Shown here: in pieces, positions 51,331 to 64,000 of the stretch
Layout of the letters: the number at the start of each line of letters is the position of its first letter
Numbering within the stretch: the first letter of the stretch is position 1
From: Oxyruncus cristatus
Taxonomy: Eukaryota > Chordata > Aves > Passeriformes > Cotingidae
Direction: 5' to 3'
Assembly: GCA_013399855.1 (NCBI GenBank)
Contig: VXAY01005262.1
Coordinates: 304,767 to 368,766 of the forward strand
DNA: 64,000 nt
Position numbers and translations under genes: made by a program
Notes under the pieces: generated by a model
The model's input: the letters and a program-made list of their open reading frames with translations, nothing else
What the model was told of the DNA's origin: nothing
Database searches by the model: none

Positions 51331-51441
51331 TCCATACACATCTTTATTGCACTTACACAAATAAACTTTTCTTTCAAACTGTTTACTTAATTCCACAGCA
51401 AAATATGACAGATTAGACAGTTTTGTTATGCGGTACACAGA

Positions 51442-51459
51442 TACACACACGTGTGTGTA
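51442..51459. repeat. 18-bp perfect palindrome TACACACACGTGTGTGTA
   Basis: An (AC)n run meets its own complement at a central CACGTG, giving a perfect palindrome just right of the CR1 copy at 50739-51330. Confidence 0.9.
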
Positions 51460-52280
51460 AGCAACATTGCTAGCAGGAATATGTGCCTCTACATAGATCA
51501 GGTTATGTTTTATTCTTTTTTAATAATCTGCATTTTAGCTTGTAAACATTATATTTAACCAAAAAAAAAAAAATTCCTGAAAAACTAAGTAGAATAAACA
51601 AGTTAAGGCTTGCACTGAATCATAACCAACTGCTTGCATTAAAACATAAGCAAGAAATTTTAAGCATAAAGAGTAAATCCTACTTTGTAACCTCTCTTGA
51701 GAAAAAGACATCACATTTGTACTTGAAAGTCAATATATCTTCAAACTGGTGCATTTCTACCACTGAATAGGTATTTCTAGCCATACAATAATGCGAAGTT
51801 TATTCAAAATAGATTACATTTCACGCTATTTTTCTGAAAGTATAAATTGATGCTACACAGATAGCACGACATATTAGAAAAAAAACTCTGTGCTTTCCAC
51901 AACTTGAATTGCATTGTTACAGAACATATACATAACATATATTCCACCTAAAAGAAAGATTCTAATAAACAGGGAAACAGAATGGTCACAAGAAATACAC
52001 AGACAATGTACTGAATATGTACTAAGAAGCACAATATTCAAGTCTACAAGAAAGAAACATTGGAAAGAACATGAACACCTATTTTCTTATTCTTTACAAA
52101 CAAAAACAATTTAGGAGAATAAAAAACAATTTTAAAGAGTAGTATAGTAATTTTTTATGTGTGTGTGTGGGTATTGTAACACACACTTGCAGTGTTGTCA
52201 CTGGAATTGCAGAAGAGCCCCAGTTTAACAGAACAAGAGTTGCATGCTATGCTCATAACTGGGACAAATCAAAATGCCTT

Positions 52281-52296
52281 AAAAAAAAAAAAAAAA
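52281..52296. repeat. Poly-A run (A16)
   Basis: Sixteen A followed by gaaaaagaaa. No retroposon body is recognised upstream. Confidence 0.9.
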
Positions 52297-55106
52297 GAAA
52301 AAGAAACCTTAAGAACTACCAAAACCCTAAGCATAGAAGACATTTAAGGGTTTATCAAAAGCCTACTTTAAGATGTAAACTTGAAAATAATGACCAGTAG
52401 TTTGATTTGTTAATTCAGGGAACTCTCAGAATCTGCATTTTACAGGATGAGGAAAACAGAAGTTCAAGTTCAATGTCTGAAGACTCTTTTAATTTGCTTC
52501 AAAGCAGGGTCAACCAGAGCAGGTTGTTTAAACCATGTTCAGTTAGGTTTTTAATTCTGTAATTCACTATGACAGCTTGCATGAAACTTTACTGAAACTT
52601 TATATATAGTCACGGCAGTTTATTCTGCAGCAAAACATTACAGATTAATCAATGGACTTCTATTTTAAAGTAGCATTGGGTTTAAGAATTTAAACCAATT
52701 TACAGTTATCACTCCGGCATTATGCAACCTTTCTCTGAGTTTCACGGACAGAAAGCCCATTTGGGACCTCCCTCAAAAAAATCTTTGAATGAGACTGGTC
52801 AGGATTCAAAGTGTAACATTCTCTTCAGGAATAACAACCAAGCATACGTTCCATTAGACAGGACAGTGCTACAGTACTGATCCACCACTTCTATTTCCTT
52901 ACACATTTAATAGCTGCTCTTGTGCAAAACATTTACTTCTATTAACTCCTTTTTTTATGCTACACTCAGAATTTACTAATTCCTTCAAGTTACAAAGTTT
53001 GAATATTTAAAAATAAACACAGAAACAAGAAAGTACATTTCTGTACACATGACTTGAAGTACAAACTACCTCCACCAGAAGTCCTTACTTTTCTTCCTGT
53101 AGTTCTGTGCTCTCACTACCCACTCTGCGCTTTGGAACATGACTGAAACACAAGTATAATGACTCATAAGTCCTTTGCCCTCTAAGTCAAGCATGGTTCA
53201 CCGCAGAAAATCTCTTCCAGGTAACTGGTGCAAGATATGAGCATGCAGGTACAATTCTGTATCATACTGCTATCAACAACAGGATCAGTACAGGCATTAG
53301 GTTGAAAGTTTAAGTATTTTTAAATTTCTTACATATACTAAGGATCAGCCTGGTATCTATAATCAGACAGAGTATTAATGAGGTTCTTTTTCTAGGGCTT
53401 AGTAGTGAAATTACTAGGCCTACATAACACAGAAGGTTGGAGTAAGCAAATATTGCTTTTTGTCTGACCTTAAAATTATAAATCAAGAACCTTTGCTTCT
53501 TTGAACATTCTCTGTGGCTCTACTTGTCCTACTTCAGAACAGTATATGGAAAATTGGAGACCGCAAAGTTTAAAAAAAGTCACATTATTAGAAATACCTG
53601 GTAAAGCAAAATTTGGACAGATGTTCCAAAGGAAGTTACCAGTTACCCATATTCACCTCAAAGAACTAAAGCCAAAAGCATTTGAAGAGTTAAGACATAC
53701 CTCTGGATGAAAATATACACTTACATTAGAGAAGATTTTTTAAAAAATCAGCAATATCAATCCTTGTACTCAAAGCAGTCAAACTAACATTGATTAGGGT
53801 GCTACTAATGCAGAGCTCACCGTAAAATTCCTTTATTTATCAAGCCCAGTTCCTGCCATATTAGCCAATCAAATCCTTGCTAATACATGGAGAAGGAATT
53901 TTTGTTTGGTTTCAATAGAATGAAAAGGTTGGCTTGACATTTCTTTTATGTCTATAAAAGAGCAAGAGCTCTCCTACACACATGATGATGCAGATATGAA
54001 TCAACACGACAAAATATTACAAGATTTGCCGCTTATTATTTTCACAAAATCCTCCAGGAGTATTTGAGAAAGAAAGGAGAAATTACACCACACATGGCCC
54101 AAGCTCATTCAAGTTAAAAGGAACACAACAAATCAAAAGGAAAAAAGTACTTTTAAAAGCAGTATCACTGAAATGAAGCCCAAACAAAGCAGTCTTACAC
54201 TTCACATGCTCAGCTCCTCTCTGCCAGACAACTTCTCTTTTGTGAATTCAGCTTACTGTAAATCTGACAGTTTCAGGCATTTTAGGGCTTGGGTGAAATT
54301 TCCTCTGAGTATTTTGTGCAAGGACAAAATGTGCATGCTTTGACTGACAAAGTCATTTACTCATTTGGTTACTGCATCTAATTCAAACAAGCAAACCAGG
54401 AATATTAATTCTTTTGGCAACTTATATAATTTATGCCAGGTACCAGTCCTTCCATCTGTCTGCATTAAGCTTCAATACACATTGCTCAGAAGCAGTTTTT
54501 GACAGTGCACAATGTAACTCAGAAGACTGTTTCTCCAGGATATTTCTGGTTTGGTCTTTCTTTGAAAATCTTGTATAATTGGTAATAGCAACAAGATATC
54601 AAGGAAAGCCATCACTGCTTGCCTTTCCAAAATGTCGTGTCCACTCCTGCAGCCATCCCTGACCAGAAAAAAAAAGGTAATCATGTTAAGAAACTAAGAG
54701 AAATGAATACCAGAAAAACAAAGTGGTAAAAACTCACTTAGTGAAAGAAAAAAATTAACTTATGTCAAACCCTACTTGTGCCATATTATGAAATTCCTAA
54801 AAGACACAGAGATCTCAGTGGTAAAGACAAAGCAATGTGCAATCACAGAACAAGTCCTCCTTATCCATATCAGTCACAAGCTGGTGTTTTTTTCAGCAGT
54901 TCCTCAAAGAACAGTGAGTTCAGTGTCGCAGCAGTGATATTCCATACTTATGACTCCAGCCTTTCTCAATTAATAAAACCTACCACAACAATTCTATTCA
55001 TAGAAGGTACAGTGATAAATATGGGAGACAGGAACTTCTGAGAACAGGGATAACAAATTCTAGTTCATTAATAGAGGGGATGGTTGTGCTTACTGATCTG
55101 CAGATC

Positions 55107-55122
55107 TTTTTTTTTTTTTTTT
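55107..55122. repeat. Poly-T run (T16)
   Basis: Sixteen T followed by aaactcg. More T-rich runs lie at 55199-55247. Confidence 0.9.
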
Positions 55123-57634
55123 AAACTCGAACAAAAATAGGAAAACCACAATGAGAGGAAGTGAAGATAATAAAATGTAAAGGAAAAATCTCAAGTGCTT
55201 TTTTCTTCGTTTTGTTTGCTGTTTTTTTGCTGGTTTTTTTTTTTTAATTGCCATCTTGATTTTCAGCAAGTAACAAGGAAAAATACATCATCAACTACAC
55301 ATGAATTTTAGCTTTAATGCACTGGAAACAGATCATGTTTCCACAGAACATTACTGTTATTATAAAACAATGGATTTAGCAATACATTTCCAAAATGTGT
55401 CATGATATCACCACCTGTTTTTCAGAATTCTTTTTGATCACTAGTACTGGTTTTGGAATTAGATTAAATAAAAAATTCACCCAGTTGTATGTTTGCAAGG
55501 GCTGCCATAAACCATGGAAAATAAATTTTTCAGCGTCCTTGTGATGCTAAGGGTTCCTCTTGTGAAACTGAGCACAAATTGAATGAAACGTATCTCTTTT
55601 CTAGTCTCAAAATGCACGGTCACACACAAGACCGAGAACCCTCAAATGTTTTCATTACTTATTCTACTCTCTTTGATTTTAAATTTCAAGTGAATCCATT
55701 TTGTATTCATTCCATTAGATTTCCTGTGCATTTAAATACTTCCACTGGTTTTAAAATATATGCCATTGTATTTAGGCAACTAACTCTGCCCCATAGAACC
55801 AACTACCCCAGCTTCATCTCCAACTGGAGCCAAGAACAGATAGCTATGGTCTGTTATTGAACAAATACAGACTGATACATAGACAAATATAGAGGTCTTT
55901 AGAGAAAGAAAGCAAAGCAACATCCCTTCGTCACCATTCCTTCTCAATATCAAAGTCCTAAAATAATAAGTAAATTTTTACGAAAATCTGCTCTTTTTCA
56001 TACTGTTTATCTATTTTATTTTAATATTTCTTCTAATTCTAATGTATCTTGAGGGGTGAGCAGAGGGGGAACGACAATGTGCCCCAGAGAATTATATAGG
56101 AACTTAATAATATCTTCTAATTTGTTTTCCTATTATTTTCCAATAGTTGCTAACATACAATTTGACCTTATTTATTGTCAGCTGGCTCACATTAGTAATG
56201 ATAACATTGGGTAACTCATCACCTGAATTTTGAATGTATACTAACTGGACTACTTACAGAAGAAACACTACTTAACAGAAGTAATTACAAACTTAATTCA
56301 TAGGAGCACTTCCACTGTTTAGCGCTCTCTCCCTTATTCAGTGGAATTGTCCCACAAGGTTACAACCAAATGAGAGAGTCAATGCAAGAGAATGCTGAAA
56401 CTTAATTTCAGCAGCTCTGTGATGTAATGACTGTTATAGGTCTCCAGTGTTTTCAGTTCACTGAAAATCAGCAACTAAAAACCAAATTAATCAATAGTGA
56501 CACAAGAAACACAGGTAACAATGAAAAAGGATAAAGTCTTCAATACTGCCATCTTAAAAGGATCCTTGGCGAAGAACCAGGGTATGCAGTACACTTAATA
56601 CATAAGCACCTGGTAACAATCAATTCCTGAAGCTGTTCAGGCACACAACTCTGCAACATTTTATTCATTACAGAAGAAGTTTCATAGTACAATTTCTGTA
56701 ACAAAGTTTACGTAAAGCAAGAATCTGCCAAATGCACCAAAAACCACAAGTCCCCTCCTCCTCCCTGATGTGCAGTAATGAGTGTGAAAATCTGACAGTA
56801 CCCATGCTGTATACTGATATATATTATTTTTTTTTAAAAAACAAACCCATTAAAACTTACTAAAGTCTTCATGGATACCTTACCCAACATGTAATTTCAA
56901 AATCCCTTGAAGAGATAAGTCAATCATTCCCAATGCAACGATTTCAAGAATTCAGCAAGTTTCCATACAGAAACAACATATTTCATAGTGTTTCTCTAAT
57001 AGTTTTTCTCATTAGGCCTCTAAAATATCGCAGTCATCCTTTGTTTTGTCTGTTTGCCAAATCAAAGTACTCATTTTGCATTAGGGAAAGGACAATAATA
57101 ATTTTAAAAGTTTAAAGTATAATTAAGTTCATCAAAAAGCAAGTTTCATACGTGTATTTTAGTATATATAAAATTAAAAAGACAGAACACAGTAAAAGAA
57201 GAAATAATACCATTAACGCAAACTGAGTGGAACAGAAGACTAAGTACTCTACTCAGTCAACACTGATGAAGTGGGTAATTGTCCCTCTGAAGAAAAGAAT
57301 ACATGTGGGGTAGTACTTCAGCACTAATTCAGCATTTACTGCTTCTAAATTAGAAGTGAAATTAGAGTTTGGGAGAAGTAGCTACCTTTGACTTCCACCA
57401 TTTATGAACAATATATGATCACAGCAGCAAATCGAAGTTTGAAAAGTGCTCTTATAGAAAGAATGAAGGCAAATTTTGTGAAGGTCTTATCTCTCACCAA
57501 GAGACAGTCTTCACAGGAGGGTAGTAATGAAAGCAAACATGAGAAGCAATAAGGAGGCAGAACTCTGGCAAGACAGAATAAAAGTACTCAAACACAGAAG
57601 CCATACAAATAGGAACTGGCAGCATGGAATACTA

Positions 57635-57765
57635 AGTCTGGCTGGGATGGAGCTCCTTGTCATCATAGCAGCATGATGTTTGCATTTGCGACTCAAACAC
57701 TGCTGGCAACACACTAATGTTTAAGCTATTACTGTTTGCTTATTTTTTGGCATTACCTAACTTGA
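57635..57765 (+). mobile_element. Diverged LTR-like fragment of an avian endogenous retrovirus
   Basis: The stretch containing TGGCTGGGATGGAG, then an AAACACTGCTGGCAACACAC-like block and AATGTTTAAGCTATTACTG, follows the order of a common bird LTR as I remember it (TGGCTGGGATGGAGTTAA..., ...GTTGATAACACACTGATG...). No clean ends or target duplications are visible, and the boundaries are approximate. The overlapping minus-strand open frame at 57511-57714 is not a gene. Confidence 0.5.
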
Positions 57766-60257
57766 GACTTAAAGTTATTAGCATGTATTTCTCCATTCAC
57801 CAATGTTTGGAAGTTGCAAGTAAAAAAAAGTAAAGTATACATGTACTACTATCGGTGCACATCATCAGCCTGCCCATTTCAAACATAGGTAGTTATTGCA
57901 TGGCTAGGTACAATATGCATTTTCTTCCAAACAATATTTACGAAGATGATTTTGTTGAAACCTAAATTATATGCTTCTTTAAACTACAGACTGCATCTAA
58001 ATTACAGTATATGTAATCCCAAATGTAGCATACATCTTAAATAAAAAGGGATCACAAACTCAATCTTCCTGTTTTAAATCTTTTTTTGATGTTACAGTGA
58101 TACCATACATAGGTTATTATCTACACAGTCTTTATGGTAGACGAACTCATGGAGCTCAGATGAAGAAAAAGACAATTCACGTATGAAAAAACCTTTGTCC
58201 TACAGTCTCCTATAGTGACAGGTAAAAGTGGGGAGGCAAAAAACAGAAGAAAAAAAAGACACCAAAAATCATACAGGCTTGTCAGAGGTAAAGAATACCT
58301 ACCCTTACAATTGAGAGAAAACCCAGCGATCTTCAGTCTATGACCACACAGAAACTGAAACTGCAAGATGCAGCAGCTAGTTGCAATAATCAAGCTAAAG
58401 AGAGAAACTGGCTCTAAGTGAACTTTTAGGGTTATAAAGTTCAAGTAATGAAAGAATACTTGATGCTTCCTTTAAAGATTCTGCACTGACAAGAGACCCA
58501 CATAAGCTCTGAAGACCTCAAAGAAACTTTATGATACTAAAGATGACACATTTGCCCTACCTGATATCAAAGTATCCAAGGAACAGTTTACTTCAATGAC
58601 AGAACTTAAAGATTACCTCACTCCTTACTATTAATGGAGCTTTATGGATCACCAACTGCCATAAGATATCTACTTTGTTAGATTGTTATCTGCAAGAAAG
58701 TTTTTTAATATCATCTTCTCTTATGTCCACAGCATACCTCTGTGAGGTATAAATCAAAAATTCTTGACCACCATATTCCAAAAATGTACTTCACATACTC
58801 ATCCTCTACCTTATACTGGAGTTACTGAAAACTATGTGTCATAGCTTCATTTCATTTATATAAACTCTCTTACTGAGAAAGAAAAACTAGAAGTGTACAA
58901 TACTAGTTTTTGCAACTTTACAGGTGATCTGCACAATCTTAAAATGTTTCTTGTCTCCTGTTTGAAGCCTGTGTGTTCCAAAATTGGAGACACAAGGCAC
59001 CATTACAAAGCTTAAGACTTCTATCCACAGTTTTCCCACAACATTTTATAAACTTACTTTTGTATTATATGGTCACTGAGAGCTCATAATATTTGTCACT
59101 GGTCTCATTATTTTAGATTCCTCCACAGTGAATTTAATAGGCCATTTAACTATCACTTTTGTAGCTTATTAAAGTTATTTTGAATTTTTTCTCCTTTACT
59201 GACTGTTGCCTAAATTCTCAGAAAATTTCACTTTACCTGATGTTAATTTTTGAAGATCAGTGATCTGTGAAGAGAACAAACAATACTTAGTTGCTTAAAA
59301 ATCTAGAGCACTGTATAAAATGATTCCATCTCAGATACTTGTGATGAAATGGTGCAAGTTGCCTTTGAATAAAATGGACCAACTCATGTCAGAACATATT
59401 TCTGGAGATACTCGTTTGTCTTTCTATCCTGAATTGCTGCATGTCTCTCCTGTTCTTTGTAGCAGCAATACATCAGTTCATTTTAGTTAAATTTGATGCC
59501 AAGAGAAAGTACAGAAGAGCCTACCTTATAAAAAAGTACCTAAATATAGCCCACAAACTGTAAATTCAGCCATGACTACCACAATCCAGTTTTTTGTTTA
59601 AGAGAGCTTTCGACACAAAACAAGGTGGCAGCTAAAGCACCATAACAGTACCTAATGAGAGCTAAGTTCAACATGACTATCAAGGTCACCATGAAAACCT
59701 TATTATTCATCAGTGAAGGCCAAAGATTAGAGGATAGACTAGAGGCAAATGATAGCAAGTTAAGATATGAAAAGCTATGGTATTCAGTTAACAAATTCCC
59801 TGGTAAATTGCTATTTTATCCTTTTTCTTATCTAATAATCTGATGAAAGAACAGCACTGCTAAAATTCAAACACCTCAGAATTTGTAAGTATTGTAGATA
59901 CCTTCCTAAGTTGTACACACTGCACCTAACAAACTTAAGCAGTTACTAACCTGAGGTAAGGATAAAAAAAAAAATGCAGAATTGATTGTAGCTTGATCAG
60001 AAGCAGTAGAATTGTTTTACTGGTACACAACAAAACCCAAACAAGCAATATAAGTGACAACTGAGATTGTTTGAGAACATCAGTGATCTCCAAATAGCAG
60101 TGATTCCACAGCCATTCATAATAGTTAAAAACTCCTTTAGCATAAGAGGAAAAGAAGACTAATCTTTTCTTAACTTTTCAAAAGTAGGAAAAGGGATCAC
60201 TGACAGATACATACAAATCAAGTGCTAGGAAACCCTAACCAACTGACAAAGTGGGGG

Positions 60258-60274
60258 AAAAAAAAAAAAAAAAA
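60258..60274. repeat. Poly-A run (A17)
   Basis: Seventeen A after gtggggg. No associated element is seen. Confidence 0.9.
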
Positions 60275-63200
60275 GATAAAGATAGGAAACCTAAGGAAAG
60301 TAGGAGTAACTTCACAGTAATTTAAGCTCAAAATATAAATCTAAATATTTTTTTATTTCATTACTAGATGGAAACATTTGCTGATTAACTTTTGAAAATA
60401 GAAGTCAAAAATATCCAATATATTTTTTGTTCTTTGTTTAGGTAGAAGCCAAATGATGTAGTCATAGCTGGTGAAATCTCTCCTATTCAAAAGTATCTTA
60501 AGATCTATTTTAACAAGAAGACCCAAATCAGCTCCTGGTTAAGTTCCATGGAGCTAAAGATTACATATGGTTCATGTAATTAAGTGGAATGCTGTTCCTA
60601 ATTTATAAATATCTGCATAGGACAAGGTCTAGAACATGAAATAAAACTATTATCCCATCAAAGAATAGTCAATTGCATTCAAGGCTGCAACTACAGCCAT
60701 GAAAGGCAAAACAGAACACAAAGAGAGAAATACTGAAGGAGAGAACTAAAATACAGACATTTGCATGCAATCCTATCAGAATCTAAATTTACATATATAT
60801 CTAATATTTGATATATGGATTGAATATCTTGGTTCCAAACAGCCTTATTCTTGCATAACTTCAGGACAAATAGATCTTATTTTTTCTTTCAACTCTGCTA
60901 TATTTGTAGAAAATATTCCACAGACATCGGCATAGTTACTTCAGACACTATTCTGCAGAAAGATAAGGTCCAATTATGTTTGATTAGGAGCTGAGATCAT
61001 TGCTAAGTGACTCCTGAAAAACTCCAGATTTAATTCAAACATGGAAGAACTACAAAAAGGACTGCTAATAGCCAGCATCATGGACAGCAACAGGCAACCT
61101 TGCACACGTGCGAGTTTTTCCATCAATGAAGGCATTGGGTATTTTTCCTCTAAAACATCTTAAGCCTTAAATCCCCACAGTATTTACAATACCAAATAGA
61201 TCAAGAGGTTTATTTTTAGAACAATCCACTTAAAAGACCCTAGAGAAGAAACACAAAAAGCTGAATGAGTGTAATTACCAGCAAAAGACAATTATACAGT
61301 GGATGCAGACTCTTCTTCCCTTGATAATTACTTAATTAAGGTGCAGTCTATAACTCACTAAGTGCACATTAGTAAAACAATAATAATAAAAAAACCTTGA
61401 AAGTAAGGCAGTCTGTTAAACAAACAAGCAAAATTACCTTCAAAAATGTGGGAGGACATAGTTAAATATACAACAGATGTTCATAATGATAGAAAAATAA
61501 GGTTAGCTGAAAATATCAGGTTTTAAAAAGAACTTTACCAGAGAGAGAAACCACGCATCCTATGTCACTAAGGTTCCAAACAAATTTTGTACTGAGATAA
61601 TGAAAAAAAAGTTAAAATAAAAAAAAAAGCCTTAAATGTTATCAAATGAGTCTTTAAGTTGTTTGATCCACCATAAGGAGGAGGCACAAACAAATATTTT
61701 ACAAGAGTCTTTGGGAAGTAAACAGCAGGGTAATTTACTCATATAGAAATTGTTTCTGAAAACATTACATTTCCAAGCAAAAATTCCCTTAATTGACCTT
61801 TCCAGCTTCCAAATCCACCTGCTGTAAACTGGAGCCACCAATAAAAGACAGGCCATCCTGCTTATAGACCGTTATTTCCTTTAAGAACAGTCCTAGTCAC
61901 ACTTTCTCACTTGTCGTTTAACACACACACTTTCTCTAGAGCTGTTAAGTGGAATAAAAGTAGGTGAACAATCCATATTTCTAAGACAGTAACTAAATCC
62001 TGAATAGCAACAACACTGGATGTTTTGATTTCCACCTTATAAGCTACAACATAATTTATAAAAAATATCTGCCATTAAGATTACTTTTTTCATTGCTTGC
62101 TGACTTCTCTTCTTCTACATTTCTGAGAGATGGTTCCTTCTTTCAGCACTAAACTGCTCCAGAATAGCATCCAATTCTCTAGTCACATGATAAAAAGGAA
62201 ATGAAAAAACCCTGCATCTGAAATATCCTTAGAATCAATTCTCTATGTAGGAAAATGTACATATTTTATTTAGGAAAAATGTGTGAAGCTTGCCGCTGTT
62301 TTAAGACAGTCTTTTTTTGTTTTCTTGGATTTTTTCAATGACTCAGGGGCATGCCTCCACATAAGGACATGTTCATCTTGCCCACTTATTCTTTCAAAAG
62401 AAAAGCTCTGGGAAATGTAATAGATATGGTGAAGATGTTGTGGAAAACATATGTCAAACTGCCACTAAAGAAAACGGTCCTTTACTATAATTCATTTTAG
62501 TAGATAGGTGTATACAGATGTAGAGGTTCGAATTCTCCCTCTACCAGACATAATGTTGTTACAACACACTGTCTGCAAAACACACCCACTAAACACTTAT
62601 CAAATACTTAATTTACTCTGTCAGGATCATTTTCCAACTGCTAAATCCTCTAATTGTTAAATGAGCAATTCTAAATGAACCAAATTCAACATTTCTACAA
62701 GACCACAGGAATCCCAAAAAACAAATGCAAGAAATATATTTATAAATGTTCACAAAGAATGACAGATAAATTTTATAATAAACATATTGTCCATGTTAAT
62801 TATTGTCTTCCACATGAGGGTTAATAAATCCAAAATTCCTAACCATTAAAGTTACTCAATATAGAACCTGACAAAAGATTCCTTCTATCCTGCAATACCT
62901 CACCTAGCTTCACAGTGGCTTGATACAGGCCACAGTGAAATTCTGATGAAATAAAATTAACCATGGCCAAGAAGCCTAAAATTCAAACACGAACATATCA
63001 CATCATAGCTTGGTATTGCTAAACACTGCGAAGTAAGCGCACTCACCTACATACTAAAAGCAGCGTGAAAACTGACACCAAATAAGTCACTGCAACATTC
63101 CATTCCAACAAGAGGCATTTCATCATATATACTATTTGATTTGACAACCATAAGTTTCTGTCTAATAGGAAAAATACTGTTTAACAGAAAGTCAGATTAA

Positions 63201-63973
63201 AATTAAGATATATCTATCAGTACACAATGACAGAAGATAGTATCAATTTTAGCTACTAAATTTAGTGACTATAATCAATTCCCTGCTTCTGAAACAGTTG
63301 AAAGGTTTAGAGTGGATTTTTTATTTATTCTTACTAAATTTTAATTTTGTATATAATTCTTCAAAGAAATCTATCCTGTCTCTATTCCAACTATCCTGTG
63401 TCTATTTCTATGGCATGAAAATATACACTCATTGAGATGTGTCATCTTTCATATGTAAACTGAGAACAAATTCAGCATATTCTACACCTAAAACTTTCCT
63501 AAAATTTTGTCTAGTGAAGTGGTTTGCTTTCAAGGGAATGTAAATAACAAAGTTGTACACAAATGCAAAAGGAAACTCCTGGAACTACTCTGAATAACAG
63601 AACAACAAAATTTGTATCTAATTTCAAACACAAATGTCAGTACTTGCAGTACCAGGGAAATGGACTTCAGAATAGTTAATCCTTATCTTACAGGACTAAA
63701 AACTTCTTATTGTATACAGAGTAGCCTCTTTGATAGCCTCATATTGATTAAAGCCCTTTCAGATCATCAAAAGAAGCAAGACTCAATCACTGTCATCTGC
63801 TTATAGGTGCCATCAAAACCCATCCAGCAGTAAGATGTATTACTAACTTGTTCATGTTTTATATCATTCCTATTGACCAGCCACTTGCTGTTTCAGAGTT
63901 GGTCTTTCAGGTTATTGTTGCCACACAATGAGCCAAGACAATATGACCTCTTCAGTGAAAAAGACTATTTCCT

Positions 63974-63994
63974 AAAAAAAAAAAAAAAAAAAAA
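63974..63994. repeat. Poly-A run (A21) at the right edge
   Basis: Twenty-one A just before the end of the window. Whether it is the tail of a retroposon cannot be judged from the short flank. Confidence 0.9.
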
Positions 63995-64000
63995 CAAAAT

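Larger units (their letters stand above)
25251..64000 (-). other. SPOCK3: SPOCK3 intron, partial (upstream of the 46-bp exon)
   Basis: Runs from the acceptor at 25251-25252 to beyond the right edge, at least 38,750 bp, assuming no small 5' exon was missed. I searched the minus strand for a reading such as DDKQWLTTIS or QWNKFRDEVE and found none. It holds CR1 fragments, one solo LTR, an LTR-like relic, microsatellites and the unexplained open frame at 42768-43202. Stretches 31800-37330, 38300-42700, 43300-45200, 46450-48450, 51470-57600 and 57800-63970 show nothing I can support beyond homopolymers, short AT-rich microsatellites and chance open frames. Confidence 0.75.

Noticed and set aside
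50900..51364. 154-codon plus-strand open frame
   Set aside because: Antisense of CR1 ORF2; the minus-strand reading is the recognisable one.
58121..58444. 107-codon minus-strand open frame
   Set aside because: Leucine/phenylalanine-rich reading typical of AT-rich intron, with no family resemblance.
62521..62550. GGTTCGAATTC, which resembles a tRNA B box
   Set aside because: No matching A box or cloverleaf upstream. The local short hairpin (gtagagg/cctctac) does not form a tRNA.

Overview
This is a window of avian nuclear DNA. It is AT-rich and gene-poor, and has no bacterial or organellar traits. The evidence for a bird is the set of CR1 (chicken repeat 1) LINE fragments, mostly 3'-end truncated, and long terminal repeats (LTRs) of bird endogenous-retrovirus type. 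Two exons read as an avian orthologue of SPOCK3 (testican-3). A neognath, possibly a songbird, would fit the LTR types, but the sequence alone does not fix the species.
The window lies inside one large gene on the minus strand, SPOCK3, a secreted heparan-sulphate proteoglycan of the SPARC/testican family. Two coding exons are present: 25205-25250 (46 bp) and 10706-10820 (115 bp). They are joined by a complete intron of 14,384 bp (10821-25204). Their codon phases fit: the first exon ends with G and the next begins with CT, which restores the expected Ala codon. The 3' part of the gene lies below position 1 and the 5' part above position 64000, so the flanking introns are incomplete. I found no other SPOCK3 exon here.
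The rest is intron. It holds seven recognisable CR1 fragments: five in minus orientation (about 11690-11792, 21755-22092, 37340-38270, 48462-48800, 50739-51330) and two in plus (about 17625-18170, 49311-49583). There are two solo LTRs with 5-bp target duplications: 6408-6781 (minus, sense to SPOCK3) and 45217-46442 (plus, antisense, containing a 41-base assembly gap). An older LTR-like fragment lies near 57635-57765. Three alternating purine-pyrimidine microsatellites, several hairpins and palindromes, short tandem duplications, homopolymer runs and A/C-rich tracts make up the other visible structure. Most open frames in the window are short chance frames or lie in transposon relics.
The least explained segments are a 144-codon open frame on the minus strand at 42768-43202 that contains splice-like signals, a GC-richer island at about 31330-31720, and an imperfect hairpin at 26741-26812. 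I found no convincing new biological system. The window looks like an ordinary large avian intron with a few items worth checking.
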